Assembly (NCBI GenBank): GCA_049323755.1
Contig: JBMOPE010000028.1
Span: forward strand, 109,025 to 173,024
DNA length: 64,000 nucleotides
From: BRHc4a sp049323755
Lineage (GTDB): Bacteria > Bacillota > Desulfotomaculia > Desulfotomaculales > Desulfocucumaceae
Reading direction: 5' to 3'
Part shown: in pieces, positions 1 through 7,258 of the stretch
How the letters are laid out: each line of letters opens with the position of its first letter
How positions within the stretch are numbered: the stretch's first letter is position 1
Translations under genes and position numbers: made by a program
The notes under the pieces: model-generated
What the model was told of the DNA's origin: nothing
What the model saw: only the letters and a program-made list of their open reading frames with translations
Database searches by the model: none

Positions 1-2
1 TT

Positions 3-944
3 GCTGAGCAAATAGACAAACTGATCGACCACGCCCTGGACCTTGCCAACTCCAGCATGGGGGGGCGATATATATACGCCGGAACCAAAAACAGCAGGGC
101 ACCTTTTGAGAGGATTGGGGACAGGATTGTGTATAAAGGTGACTTTAACGGCTTGTACCGGGAGGTCCTTTCAGGTGATGACTATAGAATTGATTCTCCC
201 GGAGTAACCAGGGGATATTCCGTGGATGCTCTTCTGTCATCAACAGGTGTACTGGCAGATGTAACACAAAGGCCCAATAACCTGTCCAATACAGGCATTA
301 TTACCATTACGCGGACGGGAGCCAATACATTTAGCATAACTGACCAGACCCAGCTTGATGGGGTCACCCCGAATAATAACCTTATCGCTTCGCATTCAGT
401 AGACGTAACCGGTAATATTATAACTGTTAACGGGGCCAGTGACCTTTTGGGGATGGAAATAGATATGACGGGCACCAATGTGGGTGATTCATATAGAATA
501 AGAGTGGAAAGCAAGCTGGGGGTTTATGGGAATGCCACTGAAACGGCCGTCCCAGGTGAATATGATGTGTATAATCCCGCTTTAGTGCCTCCTCCGAAAG
601 ATCCTCTTAACGAAGGAATATTTGATACACTATTCAGGCTTAGAGACAATTTGCTAAATAATGACAGGGACGCTATTGACTTGAGCGTTGATGAAATAAA
701 AAATAAAACCGATGAGCTTCTGGAAAGAAGAGTGGGTATAGGTGCCAGGACCAGGCACTTTGAGGCAGTGAGGGATCAAATGAAGGATATTGAGACCAAG
801 CTAAAGGAGTCCCTTGATTTACTGGAAGGGGCAGATATGTATAAACTTTCCATTGATATGAGCCAGGATCAGGTGACTTTCCAGGCGTCCCTTGCATCGG
901 GCGCGAACATCATGAAGGTCTCCCTGTTGGATTTTCTTAGATAG
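3..944 (+). CDS. flgL: Flagellar hook-filament junction protein FlgL (HAP3), 5' end missing
   Basis: The open frame runs from base 3 with no start in the window, so this is the C-terminal 313 residues of a protein that begins upstream. The first residues (AEQIDKLIDHALDLANSSMG, then GRYIYAGT) are the FlgL/flagellin D1 motif in which a helix precedes the variable domain. The last ~90 residues are a heptad-rich D1/D0 helix ending in SLLDFLR, as in HAP3 proteins. FlgL is a secreted axial protein joining hook to filament. flgK is probably just upstream, followed here by fliW-csrA-flagellin. The central part is Ser/Thr/Asn-rich, as expected for a surface-exposed domain. A flagellin is less likely given the position before fliW. 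Confidence 0.85.
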   Translation, partial: AEQIDKLIDHALDLANSSMGGRYIYAGTKNSRAPFERIGDRIVYKGDFNGLYREVLSGDDYRIDSPGVTRGYSVDALLSSTGVLADVTQRPNNLSNTGIITITRTGANTFSITDQTQLDGVTPNNNLIASHSVDVTGNIITVNGASDLLGMEIDMTGTNVGDSYRIRVESKLGVYGNATETAVPGEYDVYNPALVPPPKDPLNEGIFDTLFRLRDNLLNNDRDAIDLSVDEIKNKTDELLERRVGIGARTRHFEAVRDQMKDIETKLKESLDLLEGADMYKLSIDMSQDQVTFQASLASGANIMKVSLLDFLR

Positions 945-974
945 ACTGACTTATATAAAAGGAAGTGATCTGTC

Positions 975-1328
975 GTGAAAATTGGGGCAGGCGGGCTTCA
1001 GGCGCTTATTGCCCAGGAAGCTGCCAGGGGGCTTGATACTGTTAAGGTTAAAACACCGGCTGAACAGGCAATGATACATAGTGAAGACCCTGTTTTGCGA
1101 AAGCAGCTATATGAATTAAACAAGGCCGTGGAGAGAATGCGCAAAACAGCGGAGATGTTCAATCAGCCTCTTGAATTTAATGTCAAACTAAAGGATAGAA
1201 AAAAGCCGAGAATAGCCGCCAGGGATCGGAGAACCAGTGCCGAAAGGGAATACACCCTGGAAGAGGCCGAGGCATGGCTTGAAGAATTTAACCAATGTGA
1301 GGGGAAAAACCTAAACGGATATGTATAA
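975..1328 (+). CDS. Small conserved-looking protein between flgL and fliW, possibly FlaG-like
   Basis: A 117-residue protein starting at GTG 975, with GGAAGTGA about 10 bases upstream. I do not recognise the family with certainty. Residues ~48-90 run LNKAVERMRKTAEMF, then an alternating stretch QPLEFNVKLKDRKKPRIAARD and a basic/acidic tail. This helix plus 'L-x-F-x-V ... D ... R' pattern resembles the FlaG core (compare NTELQFTLHKDSG in the gene at 30943), so a divergent FlaG-like filament-length factor is possible. No signal peptide or membrane segment is visible. It is closed by the palindromic hairpin at 1331-1350 and lies in a flagellar operon, so a flagellar role is likely. The function is unknown. 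Confidence 0.6.
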   Translation: MKIGAGGLQALIAQEAARGLDTVKVKTPAEQAMIHSEDPVLRKQLYELNKAVERMRKTAEMFNQPLEFNVKLKDRKKPRIAARDRRTSAEREYTLEEAEAWLEEFNQCEGKNLNGYV

Positions 1329-1330
1329 AG

Positions 1331-1350
1331 GCACCAAATATATTTGGTGC
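1331..1350 (+). terminator. Palindromic hairpin after the 117-aa gene (weak terminator or attenuator)
   Basis: GCACCAAA-TATA-TTTGGTGC is a perfect 8-bp stem with a 4-base loop (the 20 bases are fully self-complementary), followed by TTTAAAAA. The T-run is short, so it may reduce rather than end transcription into fliW. It starts 2 bases after the stop codon at 1328. Confidence 0.5.
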
Positions 1351-1398
1351 TTTAAAAATTGCAAAATGGATAGTCTTATAAGTCAAGGAGGATAAAAT

Positions 1399-1842
1399 AT
1401 GGATGTTCATGCTAATAAAGAAGATATTACAGTTAAAGAGATTCAGAAGGTTTTATTTCCCTGGGGAATGCCTGGCCTTGAGTATGAAGAGTATATACTT
1501 ACTTCGGCAGGCCCCGAATCTCCCTTTTATTTCCTGGAAAGCACAAAACAGCCCGAGGTTGGGCTACTTCTTATAAATCCCTTTGTGGCGTTCAATGATT
1601 ACGAATTTGATATTGGTGAAGAGGTTGCCAGGCAGTTAAAAATATGTGATGAAAAGCAGGTTGCTGTTTTTTGCACGGTGAACACCAGCCGCGGGATTGA
1701 GTCTGCAACAGTAAATCTTCTGGCTCCTATTGTAATTAACACCGAAGGCCTTATCGGTAAACAGATTGTTCTTAATGACAAAAAGTTTTCCATGAGAACA
1801 CCGCTGGCTATAGCCAGGGGGAAGAAGGAAAAGGGGCGTTAA
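1399..1842 (+). CDS. fliW: Flagellar assembly factor FliW
   Basis: 147 residues, the usual FliW length, with AAGGAGGATAAAAT before the ATG. The family is recognisable from FPWGMPGLEYEEYIL near residue 20, followed by FYFLES and LLLINPFVAFNDYEFDI, and by the C-terminal LNDKKFSMRTPL. FliW binds both unassembled flagellin and CsrA. When flagellin is exported, FliW is freed and sequesters CsrA, which relieves repression of flagellin translation. It is followed one base later by csrA and then flagellin, the arrangement in which this partner switch was worked out in Bacillus subtilis. Translational coupling with csrA is likely. Confidence 0.95.
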   Translation: MDVHANKEDITVKEIQKVLFPWGMPGLEYEEYILTSAGPESPFYFLESTKQPEVGLLLINPFVAFNDYEFDIGEEVARQLKICDEKQVAVFCTVNTSRGIESATVNLLAPIVINTEGLIGKQIVLNDKKFSMRTPLAIARGKKEKGR

Positions 1843-1843
1843 A

Positions 1844-2077
1844 ATGCTTGTACTGACAAGGAAAAAGGGGCAGTCAATTATAATAGGCGGGGAAATAAAG
1901 GTAACTGTGGTGGAGGTTTCGGGAGAAACGATAAGATTGGGAATCGATGCTCCCACTCACCTTGAGATATACAGGGAAGAAATTTTTAACCAGATAAGGG
2001 AGGAAAATACTTCCGCGGTTGCCGACCCGAAAGGAATTAGAGAAATTTTGTCGAAAAATATTATAAAGAAAAAGTAA
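1844..2077 (+). CDS. csrA: Carbon storage regulator CsrA, RNA-binding translational repressor
   Basis: 77 residues, opening with MLVLTRKKGQSIIIGGEIKV, the CsrA signature. The conserved later segment reads RLGIDAPTHLEIYREEIFNQI. CsrA is a homodimer that binds ANGGA motifs, usually in hairpin loops and over the Shine-Dalgarno site, and blocks translation. The start lies one base beyond the fliW stop. The tail (ADPKGIREILSKNIIKKK) is longer than in E. coli CsrA, as in many Firmicutes. Its probable target is the flagellin leader downstream (2130-2219), which contains two matching sites. Confidence 0.96.
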   Translation: MLVLTRKKGQSIIIGGEIKVTVVEVSGETIRLGIDAPTHLEIYREEIFNQIREENTSAVADPKGIREILSKNIIKKK

Positions 2078-2096
2078 AAAAAATTGCACAAACACT

Positions 2097-2123
2097 TAAC
2101 CCGGACAGGTTTATTGTCGATAT
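2097..2123 (+). promoter_or_regulatory. Probable sigma-28 (SigD) promoter of the flagellin gene
   Basis: TAAC at 2097-2100 and GTCGATAT at 2116-2123 are separated by 15 bases. The Firmicutes SigD consensus is TAAA-N15-GCCGATAT, giving 3/4 and 7/8 matches at the right spacing. Transcription would start near 2130, giving a leader of about 90 bases that holds both CsrA sites. sigD is encoded at 51498 in this window. Confidence 0.7.
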
Positions 2124-2167
2124 TTATAAAAGAACAGTTTTTTTGCCGGGCGGCCGACCGGTAAAAA

Positions 2168-2191
2168 TTATACCGCACGGAAGCGGTATAA
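2168..2191 (+). promoter_or_regulatory. Flagellin leader hairpin with an ACGGA loop: probable upstream CsrA site
   Basis: TTATACCGC (2168-2176) pairs perfectly with GCGGTATAA (2183-2191), leaving the six-base loop ACGGAA. ANGGA presented in a hairpin loop is the classic high-affinity CsrA site, and it lies about 28 bases upstream of a second ANGGA that overlaps the Shine-Dalgarno sequence. A role as a terminator is less likely, because only five A and no T-run follow. Confidence 0.65.
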
Positions 2192-2204
2192 AAAATTAAA
2201 ATTC

Positions 2205-2211
2205 ATGGAGG
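2205..2211 (+). promoter_or_regulatory. Flagellin ribosome binding site overlapped by a second CsrA motif
   Basis: ATGGAGG contains ANGGA (2205-2209) overlapping the GGAGG Shine-Dalgarno (2207-2211), eight bases before the ATG at 2220. CsrA bound here would block the ribosome directly. Together with the hairpin at 2168-2191 this reproduces the two-site layout of the B. subtilis hag leader. Confidence 0.6.
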
Positions 2212-2219
2212 AATGAAAA

Positions 2220-3365
2220 ATGAGGATTAACCACAACATTGCAGCTCTCAACACATACCGCCAGTTGTTCAACAACAATGAGGTATCAGCGAAGTCAGTA
2301 GAAAAATTGTCTTCCGGTCTTCGTATCAACAGGGCCGGTGACGATGCCGCAGGTCTGGCCATTTCAGAAAAAATGCGCGGACAGATTCGTGGACTGGATC
2401 AAGCCGTACGCAACTCTCAGGATACCATCTCACTGATTCAGACCTCTGAGGGAGCGCTCAACGAGACCCACTCCATTCTCCAGCGCATGCGCGAGCTCGC
2501 TGTTCAGGCCAGCAACGATACCAATACTACTGTTGATAGAAACGAGATCCAAAAGGAAGTTAACCAGCTTATCGAAGAAATCGACCGTATCGGAAATACC
2601 ACCGAGTTCAACACCAAAAAGCTGCTGAACGGCGATAACAAAGCCCTGGCTACCACAGTAAATGGAAGTATTACTATCAGTAAGACAACAGCCGGCTTTA
2701 CTGCAGTGCTCAGCACTACAGGCGATTCCGCAAGCCTTAACGGAGCCATCACAATTACCAAAATTGCGGCTACAATTACCGCAGGCGCAGTCGGAGTTGC
2801 CGATTTTGCCTTAGGTAACTCGGGAAGTCTCGCTAACTATGTTATTGCTGCCGACCTTGGCGCTTTATCAGTAGCAGGCATGAGCGTAACATTAACCGGC
2901 CTGTCCACCATTGGGGTTGGTGAAACCATAACCATTACCTTCAAGGGAGCCGAAACCGCAAATGGCCTTACCAACGCCATCACCTCACAAATAGGATCTA
3001 ACTCCGGCCAGACTATAAGCATCAGCGTTGATGATATGCGCGCTTCCGCTCTGGGCGTAAGCACAGTGAAGGTCGATACCGATCAGAATGCCACCACTGC
3101 CGTTGCCCAGATAAACAACGCCATTGAAAGAGTTTCCGCCCAGCGCTCCAAGTTAGGGGCCTACCAGAACAGGCTGGAGCATACAATCAATAACCTGGGA
3201 ACCGCTTCTGAAAACCTGACCGCATCCGAATCCCGCATCAGGGATGTCGATATGGCCAAGGAAATGATGGAGTATACCAAAAACAGCATTCTCGCTCAGG
3301 CCGCAACAGCCATGCTAGCCCAGGCCAACCAGCAGCCCCAGGGAGTACTGTCACTGCTCCGGTAA
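2220..3365 (+). CDS. hag: Flagellin, major filament subunit
   Basis: 381 residues. The N-terminal ~140 residues are the conserved D0/D1 region (MRINHNIAALNTYRQL, KLSSGLRINRAGDDAAGLAI, TSEGALNETHSILQRMRELA). The last ~90 are the matching C-terminal D1/D0 helices ending NQQPQGVLSLLR. The ~150 residues between (roughly 140-285) are a Ser/Thr/Ala-rich variable domain, the surface part normally carrying O-linked sugars. It is secreted through the flagellar type III apparatus without a cleaved signal. Expression is probably driven by SigD (2097-2123) and gated by CsrA/FliW. The glycosylation island begins immediately downstream. Only one flagellin gene is seen in the window. Confidence 0.97.
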   Translation: MRINHNIAALNTYRQLFNNNEVSAKSVEKLSSGLRINRAGDDAAGLAISEKMRGQIRGLDQAVRNSQDTISLIQTSEGALNETHSILQRMRELAVQASNDTNTTVDRNEIQKEVNQLIEEIDRIGNTTEFNTKKLLNGDNKALATTVNGSITISKTTAGFTAVLSTTGDSASLNGAITITKIAATITAGAVGVADFALGNSGSLANYVIAADLGALSVAGMSVTLTGLSTIGVGETITITFKGAETANGLTNAITSQIGSNSGQTISISVDDMRASALGVSTVKVDTDQNATTAVAQINNAIERVSAQRSKLGAYQNRLEHTINNLGTASENLTASESRIRDVDMAKEMMEYTKNSILAQAATAMLAQANQQPQGVLSLLR

Positions 3366-3385
3366 TGATCTCATTTGCAAAAAAG

Positions 3386-3409
3386 GGCCAGGGGGGTATC
3401 CCCCTGGTC
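3386..3409 (+). terminator. Strong hairpin downstream of flagellin
   Basis: CCAGGGGG (3388-3395) and CCCCCTGG (3400-3407) form an 8-bp GC-rich stem with loop GTAT. The stem extends by G-T and G-C pairs to 3386 and 3409, and ATCTTAATT follows. The T-run is imperfect, so it may act as a partial terminator or a 3' RNA-stabilising hairpin that keeps flagellin mRNA abundant relative to the island. Confidence 0.6.
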
Positions 3410-3432
3410 ATCTTAATTAATAGGGGATAAAT

Positions 3433-3708
3433 ATGCAAGAAAATACTATTCAGGAGATAATTACTTCTCTTAGGGTTGAGGGCTATACTTATTTTAAACG
3501 TAAAAACAACTTCATGGATGAATTGATTAATCTATTGTCCGCTCTGGCGGCAGAGGTGCCTGAGAATAACCTGGAAGGTTTCAATAGTATTATGCAGGAA
3601 ATGCTGTCGGCTATGCAGAGGCAGGATGCAATCTTTCTTGCAGATTTACTGGAATATAGTTTGCCATCCTTTTGTTCATCTTATCAAAATACAGAGGTTG
3701 TGAGCTAA
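3433..3708 (+). CDS. Small protein between flagellin and Maf, unknown function
   Basis: 91 residues with AGGGGATAA before the ATG. It is helical in appearance (MDELINLLSALAAEV, FNSIMQEMLSAMQRQDAIFLADLLEY) with no signal peptide or membrane segment. The motif 'QRQDAIFLADLLEY' is reminiscent of small proteins found next to motility accessory factor (Maf/DUF115) genes in clostridia, but I cannot name a family from the sequence alone. It is separated by three bases from the downstream Maf gene, so the two are almost certainly co-translated. An accessory subunit or chaperone for Maf is a reasonable guess. Confidence 0.7.
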   Translation: MQENTIQEIITSLRVEGYTYFKRKNNFMDELINLLSALAAEVPENNLEGFNSIMQEMLSAMQRQDAIFLADLLEYSLPSFCSSYQNTEVVS

Positions 3709-3711
3709 GTA

Positions 3712-5490
3712 GTGATTGATAACAGTAAGGTTTTACATAACAAAGTTGTTTTTCTTCAAGGCACGGTGAATATACCAGATGCTGTTTTACTGGATGGCAA
3801 TAAAGGGTTCCCTACGGTTGCTATTAACAGTAAAAAGGGAATGGTACACTTACATAGCAAATTTTACCCGGAAAAAGAAGCCGGGATGTATTGGGAAAAT
3901 AAACTGCACTCATATGAATTATCTGACCTGGTTATATTTATTGGTTTTGGACTGGGCTACCATATAAAAGAATTATTGAGGATACATCCGGATTCAAAAA
4001 TTGTGGCATTGGAACTGCATCCCGAAATATGGGATATGGCTGTTCACAATATAGATTTATCATATCTTTCCAAAGCAAAGTTATTTTTGGCCCTGGTCGG
4101 GGGGGATGCTGAAAGTATTCGCTTTGCTTTGCTAAAAACATTTAATGACTTACGCACGCACGGGGCAATGAAGAATATAAAAGTGTATATTCACCCGGTA
4201 TTTGAGCAGTATGTCGAGGGATATGCAGAAATATTGCAAGGTGTAAGGATGGCCATTTCAGGTTTTGCGGGCAGTTTAGGAACGCAGTACAATACTACCG
4301 AGGAATGGCACGAAAATAATATTGAAAATTTAAAATACGCTATAAAAGCCCCTATATTTAATATCAGTCCTTCTATTTTTATTGGCTGCCCGGTTATAGT
4401 TATAGGGGCCGGGCCTTCTTTAATGGATAATATGGAAATCCTTAAACAGATTTATATAGATAAATCTGCAATACTTGTTGCAGCGGGTACGGCGTATCCA
4501 GCCCTAGTTAAGAATGGAATTTGCCCTCATTTTTTAGGGACAGTTGATGCAACTCTGCTAAACTGGGAATTGCTTAATGTAAAGGAGTATCAGGAAAAAC
4601 ACGGAGAGACCATACTGCTTTTTGATACCATTACTCATCCCTGGATTTTACGTGATTTTAAAGGTGAACTGGCGTGGGGTTTTTGTGAATCAAATCCCTG
4701 GGCAGGGCTTTATAAAAATTGTTGCCAAAAAGGATATCCTTTGCCGGCTGTGGCTTCTGTTTCCACATACCTTTTTGCCCTGGCAATAAAGCTGGGCTGC
4801 AGTCCAATTGTTATGGTTGGAAATGATTATGCTTATCAAAGTGATGGAGTTCGTTATGCCGCCGATACCCTGGCGGACCATAAAATGGATAAGGAACCTC
4901 TATATGCAGGGGAGTGGACCAAAAATTATGCCGGGGAAAAGGTTTTTTCTCCGTACGATTACAGCCCTGCCAAATTCTATATCTCACTTTTATCGCAAGG
5001 CGTTAGGGGAATAGAATTATATAATGCCGCTTACCGGGGCGCAGTAATAGAAGGGATGCCATACCGTGATTTGGGAGAACTTTCCGAACTATTTAAAAAG
5101 AAGAATTTAAAGCTTGATATAGACTTTGTAAAATCGAAGATTAAGGAAATAAGTCCAGCCCCAAAGGAAAGTATAGATTTTGCCAGCGCATTATTGAAGG
5201 AAATTGTAAGATTTGAAGAGCGGCTGGCTGTATGTAGAAAAGGAAAAAATGAAAAAGAAACTATTAGGCTGGCGGAAGATTTTTTGTATGAACGGGACGG
5301 CGGTTTGATTGAGAAGAAGATATGGCCAATAGTGCACAGCTTTAAAACAAATGGTATAACTGAGTATCTGGCGGAAAAAAAGCAAAGAGTCAACTTTATA
5401 ACTATATGCCAGCTTGTAACAGAAAAAACAAAAAAAAATATCGAAAATATTATAAAAGATTTACAGGAAAACACAGCAAACGGAGAATAA
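3712..5490 (+). CDS. maf: Motility accessory factor (Maf) glycosyltransferase, DUF115 / MptE-like family
   Basis: 592 residues starting at GTG 3712. The central DUF115 domain is marked by CPVIVIGAGPSLMDNME around residue 225, then AAGTAYPALVKNGICPHFLGTVDA, and GNDYAYQSDGVRY near residue 370. The N-terminal part (residues ~1-215) has the usual Maf extension with VIFIGFGLGYHI. Maf proteins are cytoplasmic and transfer CMP-activated nonulosonic acids (pseudaminic or legionaminic acid) to flagellin Ser/Thr before export. The LegB/C/G/I/H and PtmE homologues at 22254-28402 point to a legionaminic-type donor. The specific sugar is inference. Confidence 0.9.
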   Translation: MIDNSKVLHNKVVFLQGTVNIPDAVLLDGNKGFPTVAINSKKGMVHLHSKFYPEKEAGMYWENKLHSYELSDLVIFIGFGLGYHIKELLRIHPDSKIVALELHPEIWDMAVHNIDLSYLSKAKLFLALVGGDAESIRFALLKTFNDLRTHGAMKNIKVYIHPVFEQYVEGYAEILQGVRMAISGFAGSLGTQYNTTEEWHENNIENLKYAIKAPIFNISPSIFIGCPVIVIGAGPSLMDNMEILKQIYIDKSAILVAAGTAYPALVKNGICPHFLGTVDATLLNWELLNVKEYQEKHGETILLFDTITHPWILRDFKGELAWGFCESNPWAGLYKNCCQKGYPLPAVASVSTYLFALAIKLGCSPIVMVGNDYAYQSDGVRYAADTLADHKMDKEPLYAGEWTKNYAGEKVFSPYDYSPAKFYISLLSQGVRGIELYNAAYRGAVIEGMPYRDLGELSELFKKKNLKLDIDFVKSKIKEISPAPKESIDFASALLKEIVRFEERLAVCRKGKNEKETIRLAEDFLYERDGGLIEKKIWPIVHSFKTNGITEYLAEKKQRVNFITICQLVTEKTKKNIENIIKDLQENTANGE

Positions 5491-5495
5491 ATGTT

Positions 5496-6269
5496 ATGCC
5501 TGAATATGGAATAATTATAACGGTTCGTTCAAAATCAAGCCGGTTGCCGGGCAAGGCCTGGCATAAATTACAAGGGAAGCCTGTAATTTACCACCTTGTG
5601 GAAAGGGTTAAGCAAATAAGGGGATACCGGCAGGTAATAATAGCAACTACGAACTTGCCGGAAGACAGGGCTTTTGGTGAGGTGGCGGAAAAATATTCTG
5701 TGGGAATATTCTACGGTCACCCTACAGATGTTTTACAAAGGCAGATGGATGCCGCTAATGCAAAAGGGATAGAGTTTTACGTTACTGCCGATGGTGACGA
5801 TTTGTTCTGTGACTTTTACTGTTATGAAAAGCTTCTAGAGAATTATTTATGTACACAGGCTGACTATATAAAACCGGAAGGTTTTATAATAGGTACCTAT
5901 GCTTATGGCATTAAGGTGGCTGCCCTGGAAAAGATATGCCGGCTTAAAGATGATCTTGATACTGAGGGGTTTGGAAGATATTTTGAGCAGTTGCCGGGGT
6001 TTAAGCTGAGCATTGTGAAAAATAGTCCCGGAAGGTTTTTCCCGGACCTAAGGCTGACCATTGATTATCCCGATGATATGAAATTAATAGAGACTTTGGT
6101 AGAAAAAATAAATAAGCCTGTTAAAAGTATATCAACTGAGGATATTATAGACGCCTGCCGTGAGAATCCGGAAATGATCGGTATTAATTCCCACATGGAT
6201 GAGGTTTACTGGAAAAATTTCAAGAAAAAGTATAGTTCCATAAAACTAAGGGAGGAAGCCTTGCAGTGA
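5496..6269 (+). CDS. Cytidylyltransferase family protein (SpsF/NeuA-like), CMP-sugar synthetase candidate
   Basis: 257 residues. I take the ATG at 5496 because GGAGA lies nine bases upstream; an in-frame start at 5406 would overlap maf by 85 bases. Residues 9-20 (RSKSSRLPGKAW) are the nucleotide-binding loop of the CTP_transf_3 fold shared by NeuA, KdsB and SpsF, and TADGDDLFCD near residue 94 is the metal-binding aspartate region. It probably couples CTP to a sugar acid or another sugar. It is the only obvious CMP-sugar synthetase candidate in the island, so it may stand in for LegF. Alternatively it may serve the sugar made by the next two genes. Its ATGA-type overlap with the oxidoreductase favours a shared pathway. 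Confidence 0.8.
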   Translation: MPEYGIIITVRSKSSRLPGKAWHKLQGKPVIYHLVERVKQIRGYRQVIIATTNLPEDRAFGEVAEKYSVGIFYGHPTDVLQRQMDAANAKGIEFYVTADGDDLFCDFYCYEKLLENYLCTQADYIKPEGFIIGTYAYGIKVAALEKICRLKDDLDTEGFGRYFEQLPGFKLSIVKNSPGRFFPDLRLTIDYPDDMKLIETLVEKINKPVKSISTEDIIDACRENPEMIGINSHMDEVYWKNFKKKYSSIKLREEALQ

Positions 6270-7246
6270 ACATTCTTATCATCGGACTGGGGTCTATGGG
6301 CAAACGCAGGATTAGAAATTTGCAGTACATTAATAAAACATATAGTATCTATGGCTATGACTTTAAAGAAGAGCGTAGAAATGAAGCACAGGCATTACAT
6401 TCAATTAATATAATTGATGACCTGTCTTTTGCGATTCCACGGATGGATGCTGTAATAATCTCCACACCTCCTGACAGGCATGTGGAATACGCGCTGATGT
6501 GCGCCCGGTATAAAATTCCGTTTTTCATGGAAGCAAGCGCGGTTACCGAGGGAATGGAAGAGCTGATTAAGCTTGTGGCTCAGAACAATGTGCTTGGTGT
6601 CCCCTCCTGCACTTTGGTTTTCCACCCTGCCATAGAAAAAATCAGCGAAATTGTATCCGGTGGAACGCTGGGTAAATTATGCGCCTTTACCCATCATAGC
6701 GGACAATATCTACCTGATTGGCACCCCTGGGAGGACATTAGCCAATTTTACGTATCAAAACGGGAGACAGGGGCCTGTCGGGAGATTGTTCCCTTTGAGC
6801 TGACCTGGTTGACTCACATTTTTGGAAACGTATTAGATATAAAAGGGAACAAGGGGCATATTTCCCATATAAACGCAGATATTGACGATGTGTACCAGTG
6901 TTTGATGAGGTTTGATTCAGGGCTGCTGGGACACCTACTGGTTGATGTGGTAGCCAGGGATGCGGTGAGATCCTTCCGCTTGATAGGCGATTTGGGCACT
7001 ATCGAGTGGATTTGGACCGAGGACAGGATTAAACTCTATCTGGCCGCGGAGAAACAGTGGCAAATAATACCGTACTCCACCCTTCAGGCTGCGGAAGGAT
7101 ATAACCCCAAAATTACCGAAGAGATGTATATAAAAGAAATGAGAGCGTATTTAGGTGCAGTTGAAGGTAAAGGCTCTTTTCCAAATAGTATTGAACAGGA
7201 TTACCGTATTTTGAATTTGCTTGAGCAAATGGAAGCAAGTTGTTGA
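6266..7246 (+). CDS. Gfo/Idh/MocA-family NAD(P)-dependent sugar oxidoreductase
   Basis: 326 residues from GTG 6266, overlapping the previous stop by four bases. MNILIIGLGSMGKRR holds the GxGxxG Rossmann loop (residues 7-12). DAVIISTPPDRHVEYA and PFFMEASA match the conserved second and third motifs of the family, where EK(P) is normal; here it reads MEAS. The C-terminal half is the usual beta-sheet substrate domain. These enzymes oxidise or reduce a hydroxyl or keto group of a sugar nucleotide or free sugar acid. Its place between a cytidylyltransferase and an aminotransferase suggests it makes the keto group that is then aminated. The substrate is not known. Confidence 0.85.
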   Translation: MNILIIGLGSMGKRRIRNLQYINKTYSIYGYDFKEERRNEAQALHSINIIDDLSFAIPRMDAVIISTPPDRHVEYALMCARYKIPFFMEASAVTEGMEELIKLVAQNNVLGVPSCTLVFHPAIEKISEIVSGGTLGKLCAFTHHSGQYLPDWHPWEDISQFYVSKRETGACREIVPFELTWLTHIFGNVLDIKGNKGHISHINADIDDVYQCLMRFDSGLLGHLLVDVVARDAVRSFRLIGDLGTIEWIWTEDRIKLYLAAEKQWQIIPYSTLQAAEGYNPKITEEMYIKEMRAYLGAVEGKGSFPNSIEQDYRILNLLEQMEASC

Positions 7247-7258
7247 AGGGAAAAGATT

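Noticed and set aside
2131..2165. GC-rich GCCGGGCGGCCGACCGGT stretch in the flagellin leader as a hairpin
   Set aside because: Only short CCGG/CCGG pairing is possible; the ACGGA hairpin next to it is much better supported.
5031..5474. 147-residue minus-strand frame inside maf
   Set aside because: Phe/Ser-rich antisense of a Lys/Glu-rich segment; it does not look like a real protein.
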